Assembly: GCA_965153355.1 (NCBI GenBank)
Contig: OZ231126.1
Span: forward strand, 24,366,001 to 24,430,000
DNA from: Flaccisagitta enflata
Lineage: Eukaryota > Chaetognatha > Sagittoidea > Aphragmophora
Direction: 5' to 3'
Length of the DNA stretch: 64,000 nucleotides
Shown here: piece after piece, positions 35,150 through 48,953 of the stretch
How the letters are laid out: each line of letters opens with the position of its first letter
Numbering within the stretch: the stretch's first letter is position 1
The notes under the pieces: model-generated
What the model was told of the DNA's origin: nothing
The model's database searches: none
Seen by the model: the letters and a program-made list of their open reading frames with translations, nothing else
Made by a program: the position numbers and the translations under genes

Positions 35150-35575
35150 TACCTCCTTGGCTCATCCATCCGTCCCTCTCCTCTTCTCGTGCCTTCCTTT
35201 CGCCACTTCGCCCTTTTCATCATTTTCCTTCCTTCTTTCTTAATACTCCTCATACCCTTCCTTCCTTCCTTCCTTCTCCCCTTATTCTCCTTCTTAGTGT
35301 TTTTCAGTCTCCCTCAACGGCCTCCTTTCCTCCACCTCACTCTTCCCCTCTTCCCCCCCCCCCACTTCCCCATTCTCATTCTCCTCATTTCTCTTCTATT
35401 TCTTTCTGCCAAGGAACCTCCCCGCCTCTTTCCCTTGTCTAACCCATTCCCTATTCCCCCATTCTCTCCCCCCTAATACCTCTTCAGTTTCTTTACCTCC
35501 TCCCCATTTTCCTTTTTCCTCCCTTTCCTTATTCTCTCTCTCTCTTCTTCCTTCTTCCTCCTCGCCCCTGGAGCC
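35150..35575. repeat. Pyrimidine-rich tract
   Basis: TTCCTTCCTTCC, CCTCTTCCCCCCCCCC and CTCTCTCTC patches cover the + strand. Open frames are compositional. Confidence 0.75.
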
Positions 35576-35699
35576 GCAATATGTGCACTTATCCTCACTC
35601 AATTAACAAACCCATTCGTCAAGCTCATATTTTTTTGCTTCCTCTTCCTTCCAAGAGTAGTAAAGGAGGAAAGGCGATATGTGGAAAAAGCTTGTGAGA

Positions 35700-35838
<139 letters not shown>

Positions 35839-35999
35839 TTCAAATATGGGAGAATCATTCTAAAATCATTTTCAAGTCATTCCTTTGCCTTTTTGATGAT
35901 GATAGATTTCTTAAGAGATTTTTTTCTATTTTCAAATTGATACGATCTTTTTCTTTATTTTCTTATATTATTTATACATTGCTGTGAAGAAAAAAATTA

Positions 36000-36830
36000 T
36001 GATGCGTCGTTTTTTTTCTATTTTAAATGATAGGTTGCCCAATGTCCATCCATGGCAAGCTTTAAGGTTAACTCGATTAGGAAAAGTTTTTTAAAATCTT
36101 CGTGAACGAAATAAATAGATTTCTGTTACTTAGTTAAATTGGACTTCATCAATCAACGATTTGAAAAAAAGAATGATCAAAAGGATCTCGTTGTTTTTCA
36201 TTATAAAGGTTGGTATGTAGATTCTGTTTGTCTGTTTTTTGTAGCTCATAACTAATTCTGTATTGGATTTTCCTTTGATTAATCAGCTTTTTTTTGGATT
36301 CCCGTTCATATCATTGATCAATTTATGGAGGGAAACAAAATTGCTTTCTTGCTTGTCTCATATCTTGCTTCACTCTTGTCTATGAACCATGATAAAAAAG
36401 TTGAAAGTTTACTTACCTTTTATCAGTTTTCTTTCTCCAACTTATTTGAAATATTTCTTTTCTATGGCCGCGTTTAGACGTTGTGATATTGGTGTGACTG
36501 TTTTGTGTTAGTCTGTCTCTGTTTCTATTCTCTGTGTTTCTGTGTTTCTGTGTTTCTTTGTTTCGGTGCTTCTGTGTATCTATCTTTCTGTCTTTCTCTG
36601 TCTGTCTGTCTTTCTTTGATATTGGATGAATGATTTTGCTTTGGCCGTGTTGAGTTGAAGAGACGATTCTCAACAATTATCCCATTCATAAAGTCCTAAA
36701 TTCTGAAAGCGTTGAAGTCGCGTCAGTCTTAATATTCTGTTTTGAATAATTATTTCGGTTCGTTTCCTTTCTCCTCTTCCTTAAAGATAGAGAAAAAAAC
36801 TCATGCTGGAATGAAAATCGGACCAAAAAA
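36000..36830. other. Unique AT-rich DNA
   Basis: Intergenic or intronic sequence upstream of the Hox exons. A short TCTGTGTTTCTGTGTTTC run is at 36525-36560. Confidence 0.4.
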
Positions 36831-36831
36831 A

Positions 36832-36912
36832 GGCAGAAAGAAAGAAAGAAAGAAAGAAAAAAAGAAAAAAAAAGAAAGAAAGAATGAAAGAGAGAAAGAA
36901 AAGAAAAAAATA
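36832..36912. repeat. GAAA tetranucleotide tract
   Basis: AAAG units with poly-A interruptions. Confidence 0.85.
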
Positions 36913-36919
36913 CTGAGAG

Positions 36920-37650
36920 GAAATTAAAAAATATCTTCTTTTCAGCGGGTCATTGGGAGAATTGATGCATAGTTATTGCCATTTTCTGTAAAATCATCGA
37001 CGAATAAAGTTTATCTTTAATTAAACGGAGTTGTTCTTCTCAACGAGGACACATAAATAAAATCACGCAGAGAAACAAGCTGGTAATTGATTAATGAGTT
37101 AATGATAAGTTACATCATAAAACAATACATTTTTCGTTTATCTTACATCAACTTTCTTACTGTTTACTCTGATGACCTGTGCTTTATCTAGACTCTACTT
37201 ATTCATTACAACCCCTAATGAGGCCTATGTAGACAATGTCCAATGGACACCTCGCCTTCTTCATTACACAAAAAGATGTTTGACTATTCTCTCAAATGAT
37301 ACGAATCATACCGCTGAACAAAGAAAAACCTTCCCATTTAAGCAACGCCATTGAAAAAAAAAATCTTAGGGAATCTCGAATATTTTCAGTAATCCCCAAA
37401 CTTTATGATTTTTTTACACCATGTCAACAAAAAGATTACCATCTATAAGGCAGTTATCATCAATTGTCTGACCCACTGTTACCGCCACCACAAATAGCAC
37501 CGTCCACCAACAGTACAACACCAACACTACCGTCCACCAACACCAAAAGCTGCCACCACTACCACTAACTAGAGTCAAGACGACAGCAGAGAGGGACTCC
37601 AATTCTCGGTCTGAGTTATAAGCTTTCTCGATGGCGAGGTTGAATTATCG
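36920..37650. other. Unique AT-rich DNA
   Basis: No exon recognised. A CACCAACA-rich patch lies at 37480-37560. No hexapeptide-bearing Hox exon was found. Confidence 0.35.
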
Positions 37651-37782
37651 AATTTTTGCCCGGACCGTCTTGTAATCACGCAAAGCTCTCATTACTCAAA
37701 GTCGAACCAGCTCTAGAGAAACAAGTCATGCCATTTTCTTTCATTAGGACGACACAGAGAGAGAGGAAAGTGGAGAGCAGAG

Positions 37783-37945
<163 letters not shown>

Positions 37946-38150
37946 GACTGACTTTTTAACAGGGAGTGAGGCTATATCTCGTTTGTCTACTTCTAAAGCA
38001 ATTATCAAGTCAAGAAGGGAAACCAGAAATGGATTTTTAAAAGTCTTGATTTTAATAAAAGAAATTTGTATCGAGGAAAGGAAAGAAAGATCGGCGAGTG
38101 AGACAAGGAATATTTATTATATCATGGCCCAACTTCAAAAGGCCAAGACC

Positions 38151-38153
<3 letters not shown>

Positions 38154-38236
<83 letters not shown>

Positions 38237-38255
38237 AGAGAGAGAGAGAGAGGAG
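38154..38255. repeat. GA microsatellite
   Basis: About 37 GA units followed by GAAAGA units, 390 bp before the Hox exon. Confidence 0.95.
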
Positions 38256-38600
38256 AAAAGAGGAGAAAAGAGAAAGAGACGACAATGATGGATGGACCAA
38301 TACAAGATCGTATTATCAATATTGTAAATCTGGAAGCCATGAACCATTAGAATTTTGCACTACTAGGAGATTGCCAAGAATTGTCAAATCATCAAATGTT
38401 GAACAGTTGAAAAAAAAGCTCATTATACTGCTTTCTCAAGTTAAGAAAAAGTCCAATTACTATAGATCATTTGGGGAGATTTGCATATATATAATTTGCA
38501 CATGATGTTGCGGAGTAGATAACTTTAATTCATAGGAATCTACCAACTCACTCAGTCAACGGTTAGAAAATGAATTATCCTTGTGTCGATAATTAACTGA

Positions 38601-39365
<765 letters not shown>

Positions 39366-39612
39366 GCGTATGAAATGGAAAAAAGAAAACAATTTGAAAT
39401 CCATAAATGACGCAAAACCAGAATTTAAAGAAGGCAACTTCTTAAACTGTCACTGGCGTCCCGGAGGCATGGGTCCGATGTTCGGTCCCCCGCCCAATCA
39501 TCCGGCTGCTCTCAATCATCCGTTCGCCAACAACTTCCCCAACCATCATTATCATCAATTCCAGCAACAATTCTTCGGCGGACAACCGGCGCCACAATGC
39601 GCACCCTATTGA
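39366..39612 (+). CDS. Hox gene, last exon (homeodomain end and C-terminus)
   Basis: The exon adds one base to complete Arg52, then RMKWKKEN closes the homeodomain. The C-terminal tail has about 73 residues: NLKSINDAKPEFKEGNF, then a stretch rich in Gly, Pro, His, Asn and Gln, ending PAPQCAPY and TGA. The tail has no KLTGP motif as found after many Lox5 homeodomains and no UbdA peptide, so class assignment stays open. AATAAA motifs lie at 39619, 39641 and 39805. Confidence 0.93.
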
Positions 39613-39618
39613 TGGAGA

Positions 39619-39810
39619 AATAAAAACAACACGAAAATACAATAAAACAAACATATGAAAAAAACATAGGAACAGTAGGTTGATACCGACCCCCCCAAGG
39701 AACACGTATATACGCTTTCTCTTGGCGAAGCAAAACAAAAAGTGTATACGTGAAACAAAACAAAAAAGCGCAATATATACAATTTCATCACTTTGATATA
39801 CGAAAATAAA
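39619..39810 (+). terminator. Candidate polyadenylation signals of the Hox gene
   Basis: AATAAA at 39619-39624, 39641-39646 and 39805-39810. The first is only 7 bases after the stop codon, so one of the others is more plausible. Confidence 0.4.
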
Positions 39811-40407
39811 TGAATAATGAAAATTTGAACATACACATTCGACTCTGAGCGGCATCGGTGAATACTGATTTCCGCCTCCGCCCGTTTTTATCACATTGTT
39901 CATCATCTCTCATCCTTTCTTTTTCATCGAATCCAAGCTTCGTTCCGACAGACCGACCATCTCTTCCCCAACCGCTTATACAGCCCCTCTCTCTTTCTCT
40001 CGCTTTTTGGACTACAATGTCTGTTTCTCAGAAAACGCCGTCTCTTTCTTCTCATCACGCAATAACTCGTCCTAAATATAACTTCAGTTCCACGATGAGA
40101 AATAAAAACAAAACGGAGTTTGGGGGATGGGTTCATAAAGATGCAAAAGTTTACGCTACCTGTCAAGATCTTACAACGAATGGCTACTTCTCACTCGCTT
40201 TCTACACCGTGTGTAACTGTCAACGTTCTTGGAAGATTTCAACGGTAAAATTAAAGGATATCTCTCACGTCTTCGCGATGTTCATCTGTTTGGTTTTTAT
40301 GACCACATTCTAGCAACAACGACATTCGCTCCGCGGCAGACGACGTTACTGGCTGCATCTCTTACCGACGCTCCTGACGACGCGGAGCAGCGGTTACGAA
40401 GCGTCGA

Positions 40408-40500
40408 ATGACGACGTTGACGACGATACTGACGACGACGACGATGCTGGTGACGACGACGATGACGACACTGACGAGGATGACGACGATAACGTCCATT
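40408..40500. repeat. GACGAC-rich tract
   Basis: GACGAC/GATGAC units with substitutions. Open frames here read poly-Thr or poly-Asp. Confidence 0.6.
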
Positions 40501-40510
40501 AAAACGCCAG

Positions 40511-40513
<3 letters not shown>

Positions 40514-40595
<82 letters not shown>
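40514..40595. repeat. GA microsatellite
   Basis: About 41 GA units. Confidence 0.95.
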
Positions 40596-40597
<2 letters not shown>

Positions 40598-40821
40598 TAT
40601 TCTCTCTTAAAGCTCAAAGCGGGATAGAACGAGGGGAAGCCGAAAGATGAAGAATGAGTCTTTGTAAGTTAATGAGAATGGGAAGAGGATGAGGACGTTC
40701 ACAACTGGAAATTTGGTTTTAACGGCCTTCTCTCCCGTTTGAATTGCCTCGTCGTTAGCGGCCTTTTTTCTCTTCTTTCACAGTGCACAGGTAGCTTTGT
40801 GGGGAAATACAGTAATCAGAA

Positions 40822-41254
40822 ATACACTCTTTTTTTTTTATAAGAACCTAGTTTATAAGAACATCAAGGCTTCGAATGGCCCCAAAATCAAGAACATCTT
40901 AAGAACATACAAAGGCTTCATATCTGGAAAGAAAAATTTTGCTTAAGGTAAAATTAAAAAAACACTAAGAAAACATTTGAATTCTAGTATAATTAATATG
41001 ATATTTTATGATTTATAAATAAAGATCATGAAAATATCCTTGGACTTTAATGATTAGTATTTGTTTTAACAGTATCTAATAGAAAAATATTTACAATAAT
41101 TGAGTAATAGTATATTATAAGGTTTCCTATAGTTTACATTGTATTTAGAATTAAGAACGCTCTAAAAACATTGAAGGCTTTATTTTGTCTTGAAAATAAG
41201 AACATGAAGCCTTTGAAAAAATAATGACGTTCTTATAAAAAAAAAAGAGTGTAT
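40822..41254. mobile_element. Family E, MITE with poly-T terminal repeats
   Basis: The left end ATACACTCTTTTTTTTTTAT and AAGAAC pair with the right end GTTCTTATAAAAAAAAAAGA and GTGTAT. The terminal repeats are about 27 bp. The 433-bp element contains further ATAAGAACAT / AAGGCTT motifs in both directions. AGAA beside both ends (left ...CAGA/A, right AGAAG) might be a target duplication. It lies 1.2 kb downstream of the Hox stop. Confidence 0.65.
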
Positions 41255-41259
41255 AGAAG

Positions 41260-43080
41260 TAAACAACTATATCATTATAGCTGTAAAGTTTTAAGGAAAT
41301 AGATATGAAAATGTTTGGTCGCAAGCTTCCATTGCGAACAATCTATGTGTTCGAGTTTTCTCATGTTTTTTCGGCTTCCCTTCTCTCTTTCATATTTTCC
41401 CCTTTTGTGATGTCAGATTGACGCAATACCGTGTGTTTTATCCATTTTAATGAAAACGCTAGTCAAAATTTTTAGACTGGTTGCAACGCTGAAACCTGGA
41501 ATGTGGAAATGTTTTTTTGTCCCTCCTTCTTTCCTCCCCCCCCTTACCCTATTCTTCATTCATATACCATTGTCCGTCTCTTTTTAATCATTGCTTCAAA
41601 CACATGCGCTATAACGTATAGACAGTATACATACGAGGTGATAGTTATGTTTTCACGCAGTTTGAAAATGTTAATTTGCTCGAACCAGTGTATTTGCAGT
41701 GCTATGGCAACTTGGGCTGGAAAAGAAAGGAAAGAAACGAATATATGGAAAAGCAATTTGATTGTGCAATGTATATTTTGCCATATTGAACCACTGCGAA
41801 AAAGAGTAAATAACTCTCATATATTTCTTTCCCAGCTGAATGTTTGTCAAGCGTGTGGAGATTCATAAAAAAAACTCAACATTTGTCCATTGACTCAGTC
41901 TATTTTTCAGCGGAATGTCAACCCGATATTCTGTAGCCAAACCTCTCCTGCCACCAATGCTGTCACAGGGTAATGAACAGTCAAATAATAATCTTTGATT
42001 ACATATTTAAAAAACAAAGAGGTTTCTCTCTTCAAAAAAGTCATGGAATACATTGCTTTCGAAGACGTAGCAGCACTGAGACTTTCAATTCTTTCTTTTT
42101 CTCTTTTATGAAGTCATTTGGTCAAGCAACGTACATTGCATTTGAAAAAAAGTTGAGAGAGATCTTGTGAGTGAAAGATAGAATCCAAAACAAAAAATTT
42201 AAAAAAGAGAATAAAAATAAAAAAGCAAGAAAGTTAGAAAAGAAAGAAAGAGAGAACTCATGTGCTGGCGGATTTGTCTGCATGATTGCAACTCACACTC
42301 GCCCCAGAGAATGCTATATTATATTAATTTCACTTTCACCTGCTGCACTTTTGCAAAAAACAAAACCAACCTTTTTTTTTTGATCAAGCTATTGTCTATT
42401 TTCTGAATTTGTTTTGCAAGGCATTACACGGTTCCTACACATTGTCTCTTTACGCCATCATCAAATTGCCAACTTTTTTCTTATATTTACGCTCTTCATC
42501 TCCTTTTTCACACCCCCAAATTTGCCATCTTCCACCCCCGCCCTCCTTACCCTCCATTTTCGTTGTATGATATGAATAATCATTAACCTTTGCGTCTCTA
42601 TTCATTCATTCATTCATTCATTCATTCATTCATTCGTCATTTGTGTTTGTGTGTATTATTTACGTTTTCCCCGAATTTGTGCTTGTTTTATTTGAATGAA
42701 GTTGTTTTATGTTTATGTGTTTTTCTTTTTGGATTTCTCGCTTTCCGTTGCTACCAGTTCATTATAAGTTATGCCGTCATTCTATATTCTTCTCCTTATT
42801 TCTTTATTTTCACTTTTTTTGCACGTTCATTATCAGTAGAAAAGCCAATAATGATTCCGTTTGTTAGCAAGTTTCACAGCGACATTTTTATTTAACCACG
42901 CCAATAAAAAGAAAATATCAAGGATAACGAGCTGATATGAAATAATAGAATTGACAACTAAGGATAAAAGAAAAGAAGGAAACAAAATAAAAGAGGCAAA
43001 AGGTATAAAAAGAGGGGATGAAGAAAAATGAGGGTAGCCCAAATTCTGTTAGGGAAAAACGGAAAAGGCAATCAAGGGAT
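41260..43080. other. Mostly unique AT-rich DNA
   Basis: Only an ATTC/CATT array (42599-42635) and poly-T runs stand out. Open frames up to 121 codons (41503-41868) lack domains and good splice sites. Confidence 0.35.
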
Positions 43081-43416
43081 TGTTTCAGCTCCACCGAGAT
43101 TCAATCTCAAAAGAAGGAAAAAAATCTATTTTTTCCCTTTTTTTCGTGGCTTTTTTTTTCCTTCCTTCTCTCTCCTGCACCTCCCCCGGCCTCCAATCGC
43201 ACACATTCGTTGCTGCACTAGCTGCAGCAGCAGCTACAGCAGCAACCGCCGTCGCCGCGGCAATCTGCAGCTGCAACGCCGCCGGCAGCACTCTATCTTT
43301 GTTTTTCCTCCATTGCGACCGTGAAGACAATTTTTCATAGTTTATCACATCAGCGAAGGGCTTTGCTCCACTCAGACCGAGTATCAGGAAAATATTAGAA
43401 TTTGTTGCACTTTCAC

Positions 43417-43427
43417 TGCATGAATCG

Positions 43428-43468
<41 letters not shown>

Positions 43469-43472
43469 ATGG

Positions 43473-43539
<67 letters not shown>

Positions 43540-43665
43540 GATTATCGAGTTTACCATTCATGTCTCGATCGAGGCTACTGTTGTTTCTACCGCTGAAGCG
43601 GTTGCTACTGCTGCTGTTGTTGCTGTTGTTGTTGCCCTTTGGACCCGGTGATGTGTTGCTTCGCG
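43417..43665 (-). CDS. Candidate exon encoding a poly-Asn protein segment
   Basis: On the minus strand an acceptor with a strong pyrimidine tract (CCCTCTTTGTTTTCGCCAG/CG) opens a frame reading RSNTSPGPKG, a Ser/Asn-rich stretch, RFSGRNNSSLDRDMNGKLDN, then about 35 Asn broken by one His, then DSCS. A donor CATGCA/GTGAAAGT would end it. The exon would be 249 bp, phase 1 at both ends. The Asn run is a 110-bp AAC microsatellite, so the frame may be chance. The part upstream of the run looks more like protein. No partner exon seen. Confidence 0.35.
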
Positions 43666-44179
43666 CTGGCGAAAACAAAGAGGGAGCATGAGGCGAGGTT
43701 ACAGGTCTTCTTTTTTTCTAGAAGAAGGAGAAGAAGAAATTCTGTCTGCACCTTTTTAACTTTCCCATTAAGCTTTCATTTTCCTTTTACTACCACCTGT
43801 GATGAAGCACAGTTACCTGCACTTAACGAATGCAATTTGTAGAGCCAATCTTAAGGATGAATTATTGCATTGTCATGCCACCAACGACCTCCACGACCCA
43901 CCCCGCCTGCTGCTCTTGTTTGTTTTGTTTTTCTTAATTATCTTAACCCGCACATTTTTTAAAGCACTTAATCGCTACAATCCACGAATCCAAGAGAGCC
44001 TGAGAGTAGAAGTAGAAATGTTATGGAAAAAAAAAATAGAGGAAAGATAAAAAATAGTGAGGTTGTGCCCAAGTTTTGTCAAGGTTTGGGACCATTTTTA
44101 ATCTCGCCTTGTTGCACCAAGGCCGAGAGGATTTATTTATTTTCTTTCATACTGAGTCATAAATAGGACAAATTTGATC

Positions 44180-44192
44180 CCGCACCAGAGGC

Positions 44193-44284
<92 letters not shown>

Positions 44285-44310
44285 AGAGAGAGCTAGAGAG
44301 AGAGAAAGAG
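44180..44310. repeat. GA microsatellite
   Basis: About 45 GA units, then GAGAGAGCTA units. Confidence 0.95.
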
Positions 44311-44469
44311 CGCGCATCGGCCATGATACCGTTTCCATCAGGGACTCTTGGATAATAGGCGAATGCTGTGGGCAAGAAAAACAGTTTGGGACAGAAAGGT
44401 CCTTGGTAAATTGGGTTGCACGCAGTACATTTCAATCTCTTCGTCCAAATCTGTTTCTCCATCTCCCTC

Positions 44470-44910
44470 TGCTGCTGTTTCCCTCCTTCTTCTTCTCCTT
44501 TTTCTTCTTCTTCTTCTTTTTCTTCTTCTTTTTCTTCTTCTTTTTCTTCTTCTTTTTCTTCTTCTTCTTCTTCTTCTTCTTCTTCTTCTTCTTCTTCTTC
44601 TTCTTCTTCTTCTTCTTCTTCTTCTTCTTTTTCTTCTTCTTCTTCTTCTTCTTCTTCTTCTTCTTCTTCTTCTTCTTCTTCTTCTTCTTCTTCTTCTTCT
44701 TCTTCTTCTTCTTCTTCTTCTTCTTCTTCTTCTTCTTCTTCTTCTTCTTCTTCTTCTTCTTCTTCTTCTTCTTCTTCTTCTTCTTCTTCTTCTTCTTCTT
44801 CTTCTTCTTCTTCTTCTTCTTCTTCTTCTTCTTCTTCTTCTTCTTCTTCTTCTTCTTCTTCTTCTTCTCCCTCTTTTTTTTCTTTTTCTTCTTCCTCTTC
44901 TTTCATTTCT
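44470..44910. repeat. TTC trinucleotide array, ~0.4 kb
   Basis: It starts with TTCTTCTTTTTC units and becomes over 250 bp of pure TTC (44650-44868). It is the longest trinucleotide array here. The + frames read poly-Ser, poly-Leu and poly-Phe. Confidence 0.95.
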
Positions 44911-44999
44911 TGCTTTACTCCAAACCTTGTAAAGCTTTTTATCAAAACCGCGTCTCTTTCTCTTTCTCTTCCTCTCTTCTTAAAGCTTTTACCCCAAGG

Positions 45000-47960
45000 T
45001 ATTGATAAAGATTCTGATTTCAGAGGTCAATGTCGTTTATTCCCGGCCAAAGTAAGAACTAGCAAAAAGCGCCGAGATAATGTTGAAAAATGATGCTGGA
45101 AGGGAGGCAAAGAATGATATGACCGTAATAAGCGTGTTAGGGGTCGTGTTTTCAGGGTTTTTCCCATGATGGGTTTTCTTCAAGTCAAATAGGAGGAATG
45201 TTGTCTTGAAATACCATTTTGGTTGCTCGCTTTTATCATTCCATTGTCTCATTAACTATTTTCGTCTAATTGCGCTGATAATTCAGTAGTTTTCACTTTT
45301 GCAGTGAAGAGAATCCATACTAACACGCCGCGCTTACTGGTAATCATTCTTATTATGTATCTTGCAGCGCTCCATCTAAGAGCTCATCCTATCACTCAAT
45401 CAGGATGAAGTCATCATTGCAGCGCTCTCAGGAACAATGTAAAAAGTATTGATGTAGACATTGACGATTTGAGATCGAGAAAAAAAAACAATTATTATTG
45501 TTGATAAATCATTTTAGTCAAATTGATATTCGAAGCGGAGAAAACAAATAATGTGCCCTTTTAAACTTTTCAAAAATTCGAGTCGAATCATTTTTCAAGC
45601 GTCTTTGAAGGCCTTTAGACCGTTAACCACCCAGATTTCTCCTTCATTTAACCGCCAAGCTTGGAGCTCCCTTCTACTCCACTTTCTACTTTCCCCCAAT
45701 CCGATTACTTTCTTAACCATTCTTAACACCATCTATCATTTCATTCATTATCACCCTTTCTCCACTCCTACTCGCACCGTTCTCTCAAGCCTTTTTGTCA
45801 CTTTCAATGATCCATGCTCGCAACTACCGTTACCAAAAACCTGTATGCCCACAATAACTTTTACCATTACAATCACCATTGCCATTACCTAACCCTTACC
45901 ATTCCAGCCCTCCATGTATCGAAGGACTTGGTTCTCAGTATCATTAACCTAATCTAACCCTCCCTCAACTCTCATCCCTTCGCCCACATGAAACGGTAAG
46001 ATTTTCTACCTCCTCAGTTAAAATGATTCATATCAAAAAACAAGACTGAATAGCTAGACTTCATCAAACATAGCTATCGGGTGCCAAATGAAGATAGAGT
46101 CTTAAGCGTTTATTTCCCTCCCTTCAGTGCTAAGCCACGGAACGCTAATTGAAAAATATGTGATGTCCAAATCATAATCGATGAATTGACTTTTATGAAT
46201 AATTTCTGTGAAGTCGCGGATCCCAGGCAAACATGGCAATCTTGTCTCTCCTCAATTCTTGTCCCTCCCTCTAATCCGCACCCCCTCTTATCACTCGTTG
46301 CTTTGCCCTTCCCCGTTCCACCTACCCCATCTCCATGGACAATTGTATCGGCTTCTTCCACGTCCTCTCTAGCGACCCATGGGTAGTTGCTTCATTTCCT
46401 CCCCCATCCCCCACCCTCCCTCATCCCCCCACACACAGATGGGCATTTGTCTCGCTTTCTCTCCCATCCTCACCCCCTCCACACAGATGGGCATTTGTCT
46501 CGCTTCCTCCCCCATCCTCACCCCCCCCCCAACACCCATCCATGGGCGGTTGTTTCGGCCCCGGCTCTTTGTAGTCGCCGACTTTCCCTTTGCTTTCCTT
46601 CTCTGCCCTTTCGAAGCGAAGCTCACCGTCAAACGAAAATAAAGAAAAAAAAAGGAAAAAATTAGAGAAAGAAAAAAGAAAAGAAAAGTGGAAAAATGGT
46701 TCAAAAAAGAGGTAAAGATAAATGGGATCTGTGTTTCTCTGAGAGTTGGAGCGTAAAACAACCGTTATGTCGTTAAACTAGATTTTTGATTTTTTCTTTA
46801 CTCTGCTCTCTTCATCGTTGAATGAGAGGAAAATAGAAAAGAACACAAGTTTGAGTAATATTTTTTTTCAACTTCTTTTGTTTTATCCTTTGATCATAAA
46901 TCCCGGAGGTGTTTAAAGAACAGTTAAATGTTTCATATATATTTTTTTTTTGCTAACAAAATATGCGTAGATATAAATATTTGTGGCGTGAACTGAAGGC
47001 GAAAAAAGTAGTCACGTTTGGCGCATCATTCGTTCTAGTCATTTCAATTTATGTACTTTCCATTCCTTCGAGTTCTGCTCTTTCCTTTTCCTTCCATTCA
47101 TGCAAATTCGCTTTCGTAAATCTATCAAAGCTAATTTTTACTAAAACAAAACAAAAAACTTTTACCAATCAACGGAAACCAGAAGTCTCCGACCAGGGTC
47201 AACGATCTTTGCAGAAAAGATGGAGAATTAAATGAAGAAATGTTTTTGCATTGTTACCATGTTTTTTTTTTTTTGCAAATGATAATTGTTTACACATCTA
47301 CTATGACACGCGACGTTGTAAGATATGCGATCCGAAGCGGTAGAGGGATTTACAATCCAAGGAACTAATAGTCGATGAGAGAACAATTTTGTATGTTTGC
47401 GTAAATGTGTGTCAGTGATTATTAGTCATCTATTTGCCAAAAAAAAATAAAATCAATGTATTATCATGCATGTCTTTATATAAAACCAATGTATCTTGTT
47501 ACCTATTTTGTGTTTGAATTTATCGCCCTTACCACTAAAAAAAAGGAAAACATGAAATCTATCACCCCTTGCAAACGAGGTATTTCCTGTATAGCTTTTC
47601 TCTCATTATTTGTATCATAACTTGAAAATCCTGTGTAGAAAATTTTCAACGAAAATAGAATTTCGAACTAAGTATGATCTCATGTACAATTTGGTCAATT
47701 TAATCGGAAGGTATTTAGACGCAGGCCATTTTAGGCGAGTTAACTTGCCAATCTAGACAAAGAAATAGATAGATAGTATATGTATTGATAATTTCAAAAC
47801 CTGTTTAGAAAGTCAGCATTAACTGCGTCGAAGCCAACCCAGAACAGGTTGTAAAAAGAAAAGAGAATATTTTGGATGCATGAGCCCGTTGCTTTGAGAG
47901 TCGATGTGCCTATGAACCTGGAGCTTTTGTGCCCAACCGATCCCAGCATAAATCAAAAGT
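45000..47960. other. Unique DNA, no gene recognised
   Basis: It includes a C-rich patch (46220-46560) with a duplicated 49-bp unit (CACAGATGGGCATTTGTCTC). ORFs at 45551-45892 and 46963-47235 are not low complexity but have no domain or splice support. Confidence 0.3.
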
Positions 47961-48061
47961 GACTGAAAACCATTTATCACTTGTCACTCCTTGAAATACC
48001 AATCCCTGACCCTTGGACTCTTCCTCTTTCTGCCTTTGAAGTTTCCTACTCGAAAAAGTTC

Positions 48062-48175
<114 letters not shown>

Positions 48176-48350
48176 ATATCTACCAAAATATTCTCTCCGC
48201 TCTCTTTTGACGGGTGTTTCTGATAAGAAAAAAAAATAGCAGATATGGACAAGAAGAAGAAAAAACCAAGTACAGAAAGGAATAGTAGAAGAAATAGAAC
48301 AATAAGAAGTACAGAAGAACAGAAAACAAGAAAAAAAGGAGAATACGAAA

Positions 48351-48356
<6 letters not shown>

Positions 48357-48443
<87 letters not shown>
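48357..48443. repeat. GA microsatellite
   Basis: About 42 GA units, inverted relative to 48062-48174. Confidence 0.95.
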
Positions 48444-48769
48444 ATCACAAAGCAAACCTGACGGGATCCTCTGAAACTACATATCTATAGGGATATTCTA
48501 AAATTACTACTCCAGTTTGGTTTTGATTTACCATAGCGTCGATAAAACTGGCCGCTTTTAAGTAACACATCTCACTCTCTTAACTTGAGTAAACTACCTT
48601 TAGTTGAAGAAAACTAATTGAGATTGGCGATGTCTTGAAAGATCTTTGAAAGATCTTTCATTTGAGTCGTAGGGAATTCCTAGCTAACAGGGTTAAGGAG
48701 TAAGAGTAGTCAAAAGTAGATAGATTAGCTAGTAACAAACAGTAAGCTTTCTTTACGTTATGTTTAGTA

Positions 48770-48953
48770 CAGTTAAAAACCGCTCTAACAGATTTCAAAG
48801 GACTTGCAGAGCCCATCTTTCATAAATGGATTTCTGTTTTTGGCTTATTGCCAATACAGGAAATAAAAAAGAAACAAGATGGAGAAACTATAAATTTGTA
48901 TCCACTATAAACAGAATTCCGTCAGTGGCGGGTCCGTTAGAGCGAAATTGACC
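48770..48953. mobile_element. Family F, pogo-like MITE (diverged)
   Basis: TA/CAGTTAAAAACCGCTCTAAC opens it and CCGTTAGAGCGAAATTGACC closes it. TTTTGGCTTATTGCCAATAC inside matches TTGGCAATA in the other F copies. Confidence 0.6.

Noticed and set aside
44283-45093. ORFs of 194-225 codons on both strands (poly-Glu, poly-Ser, poly-Phe, poly-Leu)
   Set aside because: They are four readings of the same TTC array and none has a flanking domain or splice site.
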